Shown here in pieces: positions 52,201-60,330 of a DNA stretch of 64,000 bases; the first letter of the stretch is position 1; every line of letters starts with the position of its first letter. Source of the stretch: Streptomyces collinus (GTDB lineage: Bacteria > Actinomycetota > Actinomycetes > Streptomycetales > Streptomycetaceae). Location of the stretch: NCBI RefSeq assembly GCF_031348265.1, contig NZ_CP133771.1:4464001-4528000 (forward strand), written 5' to 3'. A program made the position numbers and the translations under genes. Below the pieces are notes generated by a model. It ran no database searches, had not been told where the DNA came from, and was given only the letters and a program-made list of their open reading frames with translations.

Positions 52201-52235
52201 AGGGGGCTTCACCGCGGTGCGCGGCGGAGCCCCCT
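52201..52235. terminator. Bidirectional hairpin between the M15-like and DD-peptidase genes
   Basis: Arms AGGGGGCT and AGCCCCCT around a GC-rich loop, located between convergent genes. Confidence 0.7.
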
Positions 52236-52255
52236 CGGTCGTCCCTGCGTGTGTC

Positions 52256-53155
52256 CTACCTGGTGAAGCCGTAGTTGAGCAGCTTCGTGGCGTCCGCCTT
52301 GCGAGCGTCCGGGCCGGTCGAGGCGAGGACCGTGCCGATGACCGTCTTGCCGTTGCGGGTGGCGGCGAAGACCAGGCAGTACTTGGCCTCCGGGCCGGAG
52401 CCGGTCTTCACGCCGATCGCGCCGCTGTAGCTGCTGAGCAGCGGGTTGGTGTTCTCCCACGGCTTCATCGTCCGCGTGCCGCCGGTCTTGGTGGTCGTCT
52501 TCGCCGTGTACTTCTTCGTCTTGACGACCGTGCGGAACGTGGAGTTCTTCATCGCGGCGCTGGCCAGCTTGGTCAGGTCGCGCGGCGTGGAGTAGTTGGC
52601 GCCGTGGCCGATGCCGTCGAACGAGTCGAAGTGGGTGTTCTTCAGACCCAGGTTCTTGGCGGTGGTGTTCATCTTGCCGATGAACGACTTCACGCGCGCG
52701 GCGCGCGTCGAGCCCGAACCGAACTTGTCGGCGAGCGCGTACGCGGCGTCACAGCCGGACGGCAGCATCAACCCGTACAGCAGCTGGCGGACGGTGACCT
52801 TGTCGCCGACGATCAGCTTCGCGTTGGACGCGTAGTTGTTGTCGACGATGTACTCGCTGTACGCCTTCTGGATCGTGACCTTGCTGTCCATGTTGAGGTT
52901 CGACTGCTTCAGCACCACCAGTGCCGTCATGATCTTGGTGGTCGAGCCGGTCGAGCGGCGGGTGTCGGCCGCCTTGGTGTAGAGCGACTTGCCGGTCGCG
53001 TTGTTCATCACGTAGCCGCCCTTGGCGGCGATGGACGGCGCCGAGGCGGCCTGCGCCGGCGCGACGGTGAGGGCACCGGTCGCGAGCATGGCGCCGGTGG
53101 TCACGGCGACAGCCGCTGCTCTGCGGAGACGGGTGCCCTGAATGCCGGTTATCAA
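52256..53155 (-). CDS. Secreted D-Ala-D-Ala carboxypeptidase/transpeptidase of the S11 family, K15 type
   Basis: About 299 residues from the TTG at 53155 (uncertain). A Sec signal (RRAAAVAVTTGAMLATGALTVAPAQA) precedes the mature enzyme. Active-site motifs: STTK (catalytic serine), SGC in LPSGCDAAYAL where most relatives have SGN, and KTG in IGVKTGSGPE. The cysteine is the variant known from the Streptomyces K15 DD-transpeptidase. It trims or links peptidoglycan stem peptides. It converges with the M15-like gene and is divergent from the GntR gene. Confidence 0.88.
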   Translation of the reverse strand: MITGIQGTRLRRAAAVAVTTGAMLATGALTVAPAQAASAPSIAAKGGYVMNNATGKSLYTKAADTRRSTGSTTKIMTALVVLKQSNLNMDSKVTIQKAYSEYIVDNNYASNAKLIVGDKVTVRQLLYGLMLPSGCDAAYALADKFGSGSTRAARVKSFIGKMNTTAKNLGLKNTHFDSFDGIGHGANYSTPRDLTKLASAAMKNSTFRTVVKTKKYTAKTTTKTGGTRTMKPWENTNPLLSSYSGAIGVKTGSGPEAKYCLVFAATRNGKTVIGTVLASTGPDARKADATKLLNYGFTR

Positions 53156-53314
53156 GTGAAGTACCCCGATTACATCGAATGCCCCAACGATGCGGCCGAG
53201 TTGAGGACGAGGGGAAAGGGGCCGCACGTGTCTGACTTGTAACTAGCACACGAAGTTGCGCTGTTGCCGGGCGGGACCCCCGCTTTGCCACAGATGTGTG
53301 ACATACAAGTCCGC

Positions 53315-53327
53315 ATACTGGACGTAT
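53315..53327. promoter_or_regulatory. Possible GntR operator
   Basis: Inverted repeat ATAC-N5-GTAT 37 bases upstream of the GntR ATG, within a cluster of further ATAC/GTAT words between 53300 and 53350. The site form is compatible with FadR-subfamily regulators but is weak evidence. Confidence 0.35.
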
Positions 53328-53363
53328 CCCTTCATGCGTACCTGTTGTATCTATGCTGTCGGC

Positions 53364-54014
53364 ATGACCTTGGCCGTGAAGCAACCGCCCGCCGCCGACC
53401 GCGTCTACGCCCATGTCAAACAGGGCGTCCTGGAGCGCAGCTACGAGGGCGGCACCCTCCTCACCGAGGGCGAGCTCGCCGAAGCCGTGGGCGTCTCCCG
53501 CACACCGGTCCGCGAGGCGCTGCTCCGGCTGGAGGTCGAGGGGCTGATCCGGCTCTACCCGAAGAAGGGCGCCCTCGTCCTGCCCGTCTCCGCGCAGGAG
53601 ATCGCCGACGTCGTCGAGACGCGGCTGCTCGTCGAGGAGCACGCGGCGCGCAAGGCCGTGCCCGCACCGGCCGGGCTCATCGAGCGCCTGGAGGAGCTGC
53701 TGGCCCGGCAGAAGAAGCAGGCCGCCGCCGGGGACCTCGCCGGGGCCGCCGTCACCGACCGCTGCTTCCACGCCGAGATCGTCCGCAGCGGCGGCAACGA
53801 GATCCTCTCCCGTCTCTACGACCAGCTGCGCGACCGCCAGTTGCGGATGGGCGTCGCCGTCATGCACTCCCACCCGGACCGCATCGCCAAGACGCTCTCC
53901 GAGCACGAGGAGATCCTCGAAGCGCTGCGCTCCAACGACGCGGAGACGGCCGTCGGCCTCGTCCACCGGCACATCGGCTGGTTCTCGCACCTGGCCCGGG
54001 GGGAGGTCCGATGA
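53364..54014 (+). CDS. GntR-family regulator, FadR/FCD subfamily
   Basis: 216 residues. The winged helix reads LTEGELAEAVGVSRTPVREALLRLEVEGLI, and the C-terminal FCD domain has metal/ligand-type residues (CFHAEIVRSGG, HEEILEALRSND...HIGWF). The ATG at 53364 is the first with a plausible N-terminus; upstream frame is unlike protein. It overlaps the MFS transporter gene by ATGA, so it likely controls that transporter and senses its substrate, probably an organic acid. Confidence 0.9.
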   Translation: MTLAVKQPPAADRVYAHVKQGVLERSYEGGTLLTEGELAEAVGVSRTPVREALLRLEVEGLIRLYPKKGALVLPVSAQEIADVVETRLLVEEHAARKAVPAPAGLIERLEELLARQKKQAAAGDLAGAAVTDRCFHAEIVRSGGNEILSRLYDQLRDRQLRMGVAVMHSHPDRIAKTLSEHEEILEALRSNDAETAVGLVHRHIGWFSHLARGEVR

Positions 54015-55306
54015 GCGCCGTCGCGATACCCGGGGACCCGCCGGGCGGCCGCCGGGCCCTGGCCGTCTGGGGCACGGGCGTCTCGGTCTACTTCGTCGCG
54101 GTCATCTTCCGCACGTCCCTGGGCGTGGCCGGCCTCGACGCCGCCGACCGCTTCCACGTGAACGCCTCCGCCCTCTCCACCTTCTCCATCCTCCAGCTGC
54201 TGGTCTACGCGGGCATGCAGATCCCCGTCGGCCTGCTGGTCGACCGGCTCGGCACCAAGAAGGTGCTGGCGCTCGGCGCGGTGCTGTTCACGGCCGGACA
54301 GCTGGGCTTCGCCTTCTCCCCCACGTACGGCACCGCGCTCGCCTCCCGGGCGCTGCTCGGCTGCGGTGACGCGCTGACGTTCATCAGCGTGCTGCGCCTG
54401 GGCAGCCGCTGGTTCCCGGCCCGCCGCGGGCCGCTGGTCGCCCAGTTCGCGGGACTGGTCGGCATGGCGGGCAACCTGGTCTCCACGCTCGTCCTGGCCC
54501 GGCTGCTGCACGGCATCGGCTGGATGGCGGCGTTCGCGGGCAGCGCGGCCGCCGGGGCCGTGGTGCTCGTCCTGGTGCTGCTGTTCCTCAAGGACCACCC
54601 CGAGGGCCACGAACCGGAGCCCCTCCCGCACCAGGGCGCGGCCTACGTACGGCGGCAGATCGCCGCCTCCTGGCGCGAGCCCGGGACGCGGCTCGGCCTC
54701 TGGGTGCACTTCACCACCCAGTTCCCGGCGATGGTGTTCCTGCTGCTGTGGGGCCTGCCGTTCCTCGTCGAGGCACAGGGGCTGTCCCGGGCGGTGGCCG
54801 GTGAACTGCTCACCCTCGTCGTCCTGTCGAACATGCTGGTCGGCCTGGTCTACGGCCAGATCGTCGCCCGGCACCACGGGGCGCGGCTGCCGCTCGCGCT
54901 CGGCGCGGTCGGCACGACGGCGGCCCTGTGGGCGGCGACTCTCGCCTACCCCGGCCCCCACGCCCCCATGTGGCTGCTGATCGTCCTGTGCACGGTGCTC
55001 GGGGCCTGCGGACCCGCGTCGATGATCGGCTTCGACTTCGCCCGCCCGGCCAACCCGCCAGAACGGCAGGGCACCGCCTCCGGCATCACCAACATGGGCG
55101 GCTTCGTCGCCTCCATGACCACGCTGTTCGCGATCGGCGTGCTCCTGGACGCCACCGGCGACGATTACTCCCTGGCCTTCTCGGTGGTGTTCGTCCTCCA
55201 GGCCGTCGGCGTCTCCCAGATCCTGCGGCTGCGCAGGCAGGCGGCACGGCGGGAACGGGAGCGGCTGGTGGCCAGCCGGGTGGAGACGGTGCACGTGCCC
55301 GTGTGA
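54011..55306 (+). CDS. Major facilitator superfamily transporter
   Basis: 431 residues, twelve hydrophobic spans, with the MFS loop motif GLLVDRLGTKKVL between spans 2 and 3. The family resembles the NNP/oxalate-type or drug-type facilitators; the substrate cannot be assigned. It is coupled to the GntR gene. The cytoplasmic tail is Arg-rich. Confidence 0.9.
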   Translation: MSAVAIPGDPPGGRRALAVWGTGVSVYFVAVIFRTSLGVAGLDAADRFHVNASALSTFSILQLLVYAGMQIPVGLLVDRLGTKKVLALGAVLFTAGQLGFAFSPTYGTALASRALLGCGDALTFISVLRLGSRWFPARRGPLVAQFAGLVGMAGNLVSTLVLARLLHGIGWMAAFAGSAAAGAVVLVLVLLFLKDHPEGHEPEPLPHQGAAYVRRQIAASWREPGTRLGLWVHFTTQFPAMVFLLLWGLPFLVEAQGLSRAVAGELLTLVVLSNMLVGLVYGQIVARHHGARLPLALGAVGTTAALWAATLAYPGPHAPMWLLIVLCTVLGACGPASMIGFDFARPANPPERQGTASGITNMGGFVASMTTLFAIGVLLDATGDDYSLAFSVVFVLQAVGVSQILRLRRQAARRERERLVASRVETVHVPV

Positions 55307-55312
55307 CGTCCG

Positions 55313-56047
55313 TCAGGCGGTCGGTACGAGGGTGAGGTACGCGAGGCCGAGGATGCCGCGGTAGGTGAGCCACCGGGCGCGGTGCCGGTCGACGCGCTGC
55401 CGCGTCTCCTCCGCCAGGGGGTGACGGGGGTGCTCGGCGAGCCACACCTCGGTGTCCGCGAGGTACCCCGACTCGAACTGCTCCCACTCGTCGAGGCTCG
55501 CGGTCTCCGTCCACTCCGGCCGGAACCCGGCGTCGATCGCCATGCCGATGAGCGTCGCGAGGCCGGGGTGGTCCGTCAGGGCGGCGTCGGGCCACATGCG
55601 GGACAGCTCGTCGGGGGTGGGGGTGCGCTGCCAGAAGCCCTCGCCGAGCAGGACGCGGCCGCCGTCGGTGACCAGGCGGCGCAGTTCCCCGAGCGCCTCG
55701 GGGAGCCTGCCGCCGAGGGCCTGGCTCGACCCCACGCACAGGACGAGGTCGGCGGGGCCCCGGCTGGTTCCGGTGGCGGACTCCTCCACGAAACGGGCCC
55801 GGGACGCCAGTCCGCGGTCAGCGGCGGCCTTGCGTCCCCGGGCCAGGTCGTCGGCGTCCAGGTCGATGCCGGTGCCGGTCGCCTCCGGCGCGGTGGCCAG
55901 GACGCGGAGCATCAGTTCGCCCGCGCCGCAGCCGATGTCCAGGACCGTGGTGGGGCGGTGGCGGGTGAGGCGCTGTACGAGGTCGGCCGCCCTCGCCTCG
56001 GACAGCGGGCCGTGGAACGTGAGGCGGGTGCGGTGGGGTGGGGTCAT
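55313..56047 (-). CDS. SAM-dependent class I methyltransferase
   Basis: 244 residues. The SAM motif I is VLDIGCGAGELMLRVL, with the acidic residue in GTGIDLDADDL, then VLCVGSSQALGG and GRVLLGEGFW. The ATG at 56047 begins MTPPHRTRLTF; the longer ORF is a low-complexity leader. It is convergent with the MFS gene with a 6-base gap. The substrate is unknown. Confidence 0.86.
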   Translation of the reverse strand: MTPPHRTRLTFHGPLSEARAADLVQRLTRHRPTTVLDIGCGAGELMLRVLATAPEATGTGIDLDADDLARGRKAAADRGLASRARFVEESATGTSRGPADLVLCVGSSQALGGRLPEALGELRRLVTDGGRVLLGEGFWQRTPTPDELSRMWPDAALTDHPGLATLIGMAIDAGFRPEWTETASLDEWEQFESGYLADTEVWLAEHPRHPLAEETRQRVDRHRARWLTYRGILGLAYLTLVPTA

Positions 56048-56238
56048 GCCGGGGGACGCTACGGGGGTTGTGGGGCTGCGGCACGGGGTTTTTCGGTGCT
56101 CGGCGTTGGTGCTGGAGGCGGGTGGGTCCGCAGCCCGGCGTAGCGGGGTGCCGCTCTCCTTGGGACGGGTGCCGCCCCCAGCGGCACGCATGCCCGCAGC
56201 TGGGGCGGCCGCAGGCCCGCAGCGGGGCCTGGCCGTCC

Positions 56239-57063
56239 CTACTGCGTCACCTTGAAGTTGTTCAGGATCGCCGCTGTCAGCTCCGGGTCGCCCTCCGTCT
56301 TCAGGCGGTCGGAGACCGCCTCCGGCGTCACGCGGCCGCAGGCCAGGCGGACGTACGTCTCCCAGTCGAGGGTGAGGGTCGCGGCCGGGCCGAGGGCCGG
56401 GGCCGTCTCCAGGGTGCCGCGGCCCTGGATGTCGACGCGGATCGTGCGCAGGAACTCCACGGGCCCGTGCACGTCGAAGACGATCGCCGAGCTGCGCGGT
56501 GCCTGCGCGTCCTCGGCCACCACGCGCGGGAGTTCGCCGAGCAGCACGTCACGGGCCACCAGCGCGCCGGGGGAGTCGAGGTTGCCGGGCCGGCCGAGGG
56601 CCGTGCGCAGGTCCTGCTCGTGCACCCACACGTCGAACGCGTGCCGCCGCATCGACTCCCCCAGGGTGAGCTCGCTGCCGAGCGGCCCGCGCACCTTCGT
56701 GCCCGGGTCACGCGACTCGTTGCGCAGCTGCCGGTTGCGGCGGATGATCACGTACTCCAGCTCGGAGGTCATCTCCGGCGCCGTGTGGTGGCGGCGGACG
56801 TCGACCTGCATCTCCATGTAGCGCTGGTGCTCGTTGGTGACGTGGAAGAGGTCGCGCGGCAGGCTGTGGATGGGGCGCGGGTCGCCGAGCATCTCGCAGT
56901 CCAGACCGATGACATGGGAGACCACGTCCCGCACCGACCACCCGGGGCACGGCGTCCGCCGGTTCCATTCGGCCTCCGCGAGCGGCTGGAGCAGCTCGGA
57001 TATCGCTTCGATGGAGTGGGTCCAGGCGTCGGCGTAGGGCTGGAGGGTGGGATGCAGACTCAC
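56239..57063 (-). CDS. Maleylpyruvate isomerase/DinB-fold protein
   Basis: 274 residues. The N-terminal half is the four-helix mycothiol-dependent isomerase fold (LAEAEWNRRTPCPGWSVRDVVSHVIGLDCEML; the HxxxE/H metal ligands are partly visible). The C-terminal ~90 residues are an SCP2-like domain (LTLDWETYVRLACGR). The GTG at 57063 follows GAGGGG. These proteins use mycothiol, consistent with an actinomycete. The exact reaction is not determined. Confidence 0.82.
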   Translation of the reverse strand: MSLHPTLQPYADAWTHSIEAISELLQPLAEAEWNRRTPCPGWSVRDVVSHVIGLDCEMLGDPRPIHSLPRDLFHVTNEHQRYMEMQVDVRRHHTAPEMTSELEYVIIRRNRQLRNESRDPGTKVRGPLGSELTLGESMRRHAFDVWVHEQDLRTALGRPGNLDSPGALVARDVLLGELPRVVAEDAQAPRSSAIVFDVHGPVEFLRTIRVDIQGRGTLETAPALGPAATLTLDWETYVRLACGRVTPEAVSDRLKTEGDPELTAAILNNFKVTQ

Positions 57064-57244
57064 GGAACGGGACCCCTCGGCGGTTCGGTCACGGGCAGGT
57101 GGTGGCGGCGTTGCCAGTGGGAGGTGGCGGCTGTCGGCGGGCGTCTTGCGAGCTAAGTTACGCTGCTGTGAGGCACCCCGGCAGTGCTTTCGTGTGACGA
57201 TCGTAGGCCCGTGTGGACGGCTCGAATGCCAGGACGGTGGTAGT

Positions 57245-58042
57245 GTGCGCGCCTCTGTGATCCAGATCGCCGTGAACGAGGACGAATCGGTCGAAGCGCG
57301 CCGCCGACGCGTGGCGGCGACGGTCCGGGAGCAGGCCGGGGCCGACCTCGTCGTCCTGCCGGAACTGTGGACCACGGGCGCCTTCGCCTACGAGGAGTTC
57401 GGGCGCGAGGCCGAGCCGCTCGAAGGACCGACGTACGAGGCGATGGCGAAGGCCGCGAGCGACGCGGGCGTGTGGCTGCACGCGGGTTCCATTCCGGAGC
57501 GGGATCCTGACGGGCCGCTCTACAACACCTCCCTCGTCTTCTCCCCTTCCGGCGATCTGGCCGCCGCCTACCGCAAGATCCACCGCTTCGGCTTCGACAA
57601 GGGCGAGGCCGTGCTGATGGGTGCGGGCTCCGAGCTGGTGACGGTGCGTCTGCCCGAGACGACCCTGGGCCTGTCCACCTGCTACGACCTCCGCTTCCCC
57701 GAGCTCTACCGCGGTCTCGTCGACGCCGGTGCCGAGACGCTCGTGGTGTCGGCGGGCTGGCCGGAGCGCCGCCGGTCCCACTGGACGCTGCTGGCCCAGG
57801 CACGGGCCGTGGAGAACCAGTCGTTCCTCCTCGCCTGCGCAACGGCCGGGACGCACGCCGGAGTTCCCCAGGCCGGTCACTCGATCGTGGTCGACCCGTG
57901 GGGCGAGGTGCTGGCCCAGGCCGGTGCCGGCGAGGAGGTCCTCACGGTGGAGTTCGACCCGGGGAAGGTCGCGGCGACCCGGGAGCAGTTCCCGGCCCTG
58001 AAGGACCGGATGCTGGGCCTCCAGCCCCCTCGCCGGCCCTGA
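57245..58042 (+). CDS. Carbon-nitrogen hydrolase (nitrilase superfamily)
   Basis: 265 residues with the Glu-Lys-Cys triad visible: E in LPELWTTGAF, K in YRKIHRFGF, C in STCYDLRFPELYR. This resembles omega-amidase/NitFhit-type branches that deamidate 2-oxo-omega-amides or small amides. The start is GTG at 57245. It is divergent from the isomerase-like gene. Confidence 0.91.
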   Translation: MRASVIQIAVNEDESVEARRRRVAATVREQAGADLVVLPELWTTGAFAYEEFGREAEPLEGPTYEAMAKAASDAGVWLHAGSIPERDPDGPLYNTSLVFSPSGDLAAAYRKIHRFGFDKGEAVLMGAGSELVTVRLPETTLGLSTCYDLRFPELYRGLVDAGAETLVVSAGWPERRRSHWTLLAQARAVENQSFLLACATAGTHAGVPQAGHSIVVDPWGEVLAQAGAGEEVLTVEFDPGKVAATREQFPALKDRMLGLQPPRRP

Positions 58043-58065
58043 GAACAGGCGGCGGCCCGGACGGC

Positions 58066-58557
58066 TCAGTCCTCCCGCTCCTTCTCCGCCAGGTGGATCA
58101 CGCACACGGCCACCGCGATCAGCAGCGCCGGATCGGCGTCCTCGCGGACGACGTCCACGCCGTAGGTGTCCCGCAGGGTCAGCCAGCGCCGGGAGATCAC
58201 CGCCAGCAGCTCACCGTCGTACTCGACGGCGAACTCCCGGTCGAGGATCTTGCCGCTGACGTCCAGCTCGTTGCCGTCGGCGAGGGACACCCGGTAGTGG
58301 TTGCGCAGCAGGGACAGCCGCTTGCGGCGGATCGTCGCCAGCGGCTCCCCGCTCCGCTGGAGCACCATGGTGTCGCGCAGGGCGAGCATCTTCTGGTGGA
58401 TGTCGACGAGGACGCGCCCCTGGGTGTCCTTCAGCTCCCAGGTGTCCCGCAGCCGCAGGGCCTTGCCGTCGACGAGGAAGACCTTGCTGCCGTGGTCGTC
58501 CTCGATCCAGTAGTCGTCACCGAAGCCGAGGAGCCGGTCGTACACGAGGAATCTCAT
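58066..58557 (-). CDS. LURP-one-related (Tubby-like) protein
   Basis: 163 residues composed of repeating beta strands (LRLRDTWELKDTQGRVLVDI, LATIRRKRLSLLRNHYRVSLADG), ending with a hydrophobic helix (DPALLIAVAVCVIHLAEKE). This is the LURP1/scramblase-like Tubby fold, whose bacterial function is unknown. Start overlaps the AraC-family stop by ATGA, so the two are co-transcribed. Confidence 0.85.
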   Translation of the reverse strand: MRFLVYDRLLGFGDDYWIEDDHGSKVFLVDGKALRLRDTWELKDTQGRVLVDIHQKMLALRDTMVLQRSGEPLATIRRKRLSLLRNHYRVSLADGNELDVSGKILDREFAVEYDGELLAVISRRWLTLRDTYGVDVVREDADPALLIAVAVCVIHLAEKERED

Positions 58558-59552
58558 GACACCAGGGCTTCCCCGCCGCCGCTTCCGAAACGCCGCCTGT
58601 AGGCCGACGGGCTGAGCCCGGTCGCCTGCCGCAGCCGCGCCCGCAGGTTGGCGGCGCTGCCGAGCCCGCTCCTGGCCGCCACCACGTCCAGCCGCTCCTC
58701 GCCCCGCTCGATGAGCCGGCAGGCCAGCGTCACGCGCTCCGAGGTCAGCCAGGCCAGCGGCGTCGTCCCCAGCTGGGCACGGAAGCGGCGGTGCAGCGTG
58801 GCGGGGCTGACCCGCGCGTGTGCGGCCAGCTCCGCCACCGTCAGCGGCTCGCCCAGCCGCTCCTGCGCCCAGGCCAGCAGCGGGGCCAGCGACTCGTCCC
58901 GCACCTGAGGGACCGGCCGCTCCACGAACTGCCGCTGCCCGCCGTCGCGGTGCGCGGCGAACACCAGCCGGCGGGAGACGTGGTTGGCGATCTCCGCGCC
59001 GTGGTCACGCCGCCAGATGTACAGCCCGAGGTCGAGCGCGGCCGCGCTGCCGGCGGCGGTGAGGAGGTCGCCCTCGTCGACGAACAGCACGTCCGGCTCC
59101 AGCAGCACCTCCGGGTGCAGCCGGCGGAAGGAGTCCGCCCAGCGCCAGTGGGTCGCGGCCCGCCGCCCGTCCAGCAGCCCGGCCTCGGCGAGGGCGAAGG
59201 TGCCGGTGCAGAAGCTCATGACCCGGGCGCCACGCGCGTGTGCGCGCCGGATGGCGTCGAGGACGTCGGGGCCGCGCGGTACGACGTTGTCGGGCCGGCC
59301 CGGCACGACCAGCGTGTCCGCCTCCGCAACGGCGTCGAGGTCCCGGACTCCGGTGAGCGTGAAGAAGCCGTGGTTCATCCGGATCTCCGGCGCGGGCGCG
59401 CACAGCGTCACCTCGTACAACGGCCCCGGCAGCGCCAGTTCGGGCCGCGGCAGCCCGAACAGCTCGGTGGCCACCCCGACCTCGAAGGGATTGGTGCCCT
59501 CGTCGACGATCACGGCGACCCGGTGCGGGCGCTGCGAGGATTCTTGCGACAT
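58554..59552 (-). CDS. GlxA-type AraC-family regulator with N-terminal DJ-1/PfpI domain
   Basis: 332 residues. The N-terminal 200 residues have the glutamine-amidotransferase-like nucleophile elbow MSFCTGTFALAEAG with the cysteine, and HWRWADSF. The C-terminal ~100 residues are an AraC double helix-turn-helix (LTVAELAAHARVSPATLHRRFRAQLGTTP, then LDVVAARSGLGSAANLRARLRQATGLSPSAYRRRF). The neighbouring divergent cupin gene is its probable target. Confidence 0.92.
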   Translation of the reverse strand: MSQESSQRPHRVAVIVDEGTNPFEVGVATELFGLPRPELALPGPLYEVTLCAPAPEIRMNHGFFTLTGVRDLDAVAEADTLVVPGRPDNVVPRGPDVLDAIRRAHARGARVMSFCTGTFALAEAGLLDGRRAATHWRWADSFRRLHPEVLLEPDVLFVDEGDLLTAAGSAAALDLGLYIWRRDHGAEIANHVSRRLVFAAHRDGGQRQFVERPVPQVRDESLAPLLAWAQERLGEPLTVAELAAHARVSPATLHRRFRAQLGTTPLAWLTSERVTLACRLIERGEERLDVVAARSGLGSAANLRARLRQATGLSPSAYRRRFGSGGGEALVS

Positions 59553-59604
59553 GTGCGATTCCTAGCACTCGCACGGCGTCCGCGGCATCCCGCAGGATCC
59601 CCTC

Positions 59605-60012
59605 ATGACCCAGGAACCCGTCTCCCTCGCCCAGGCCCTGGCCTCCTTCACCGACTGCTGGAGCCCCCGCATCGTCACCGCCGTCAACGACTACGACGTG
59701 CGTATCGCCAAGGTGGAGGGCGAACACGTCTGGCACGTCCACGACCACACCGACGAGTTCTTCCTCGTCCTCGACGGTGAACTCCACATCGCCCTGCGCG
59801 AACCGGCCGGCGAGCGCACGGTGGTCCTGCCCCGGGGCAGCGTCTTCACGGTGCCCCGGGGCACCGAACACAAGCCGTCCGCCTCCGTTCCCACGGCGAT
59901 CCTCATGTTCGAACCCACGGGCACCGTGACGGTCGGCGACCGCCACGACGAGGTCCCGGACCATGTGGACGCCACGACGGGACGGCCCTACACCCCGTAT
60001 CCGTCGCTGTAG
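59605..60012 (+). CDS. Cupin-domain protein
   Basis: 135 residues, single cupin barrel. Motif 1 residues EHVWHVHDHTDEFFLVLDGEL provide His, His and Glu metal ligands; motif 2 is PRGTEHKPSA with His. It is divergent from the GlxA-type regulator across 52 bases. Its last 25 bases overlap the convergent DUF6458 gene. The reaction is unknown. Confidence 0.87.
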   Translation: MTQEPVSLAQALASFTDCWSPRIVTAVNDYDVRIAKVEGEHVWHVHDHTDEFFLVLDGELHIALREPAGERTVVLPRGSVFTVPRGTEHKPSASVPTAILMFEPTGTVTVGDRHDEVPDHVDATTGRPYTPYPSL

Positions 60013-60242
60013 CCGTCACGGCGGTGGTGGTGCACAGCCGGGTCGTCCACGACCGGGGTCGTGGGGGGCACCACCACGCGACGGCGCCTGGCGATGCTGC
60101 TGAACGTGGTGACGCCGATCAGTCCGACGATCATCAGAATGATGCCGACCAGGTCGAGGTTGACCCCCTGCATGTCCCAGTCGGTCGCGAACGTGAGGAT
60201 GGCTCCCACGGCGATGAGGATGATGCATCCGCCGAGGCCCAT
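59988..60242 (-). CDS. DUF6458 small membrane protein
   Basis: 84 residues. Two membrane spans (CIILIAVGAILTFAT and VGIILMIVGLIGVTTF) flank the conserved DWDMQGVNLD stretch, then RRRRVVV and a His/Asp-rich tail. Matches the small actinobacterial DUF6458 family. The ATG at 60242 begins MGLGGC; its stop lies inside the cupin reading frame. Confidence 0.86.
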   Translation of the reverse strand: MGLGGCIILIAVGAILTFATDWDMQGVNLDLVGIILMIVGLIGVTTFSSIARRRRVVVPPTTPVVDDPAVHHHRRDGYSDGYGV

Positions 60243-60330
60243 GTGTGTCGCCTCCCTGTACGGTCCGGTCGTTCCGGTCCCGGAACACCGAGTACCCCTG
60301 AAGGGAACACCCATGCGGTGACGGCCCGTT

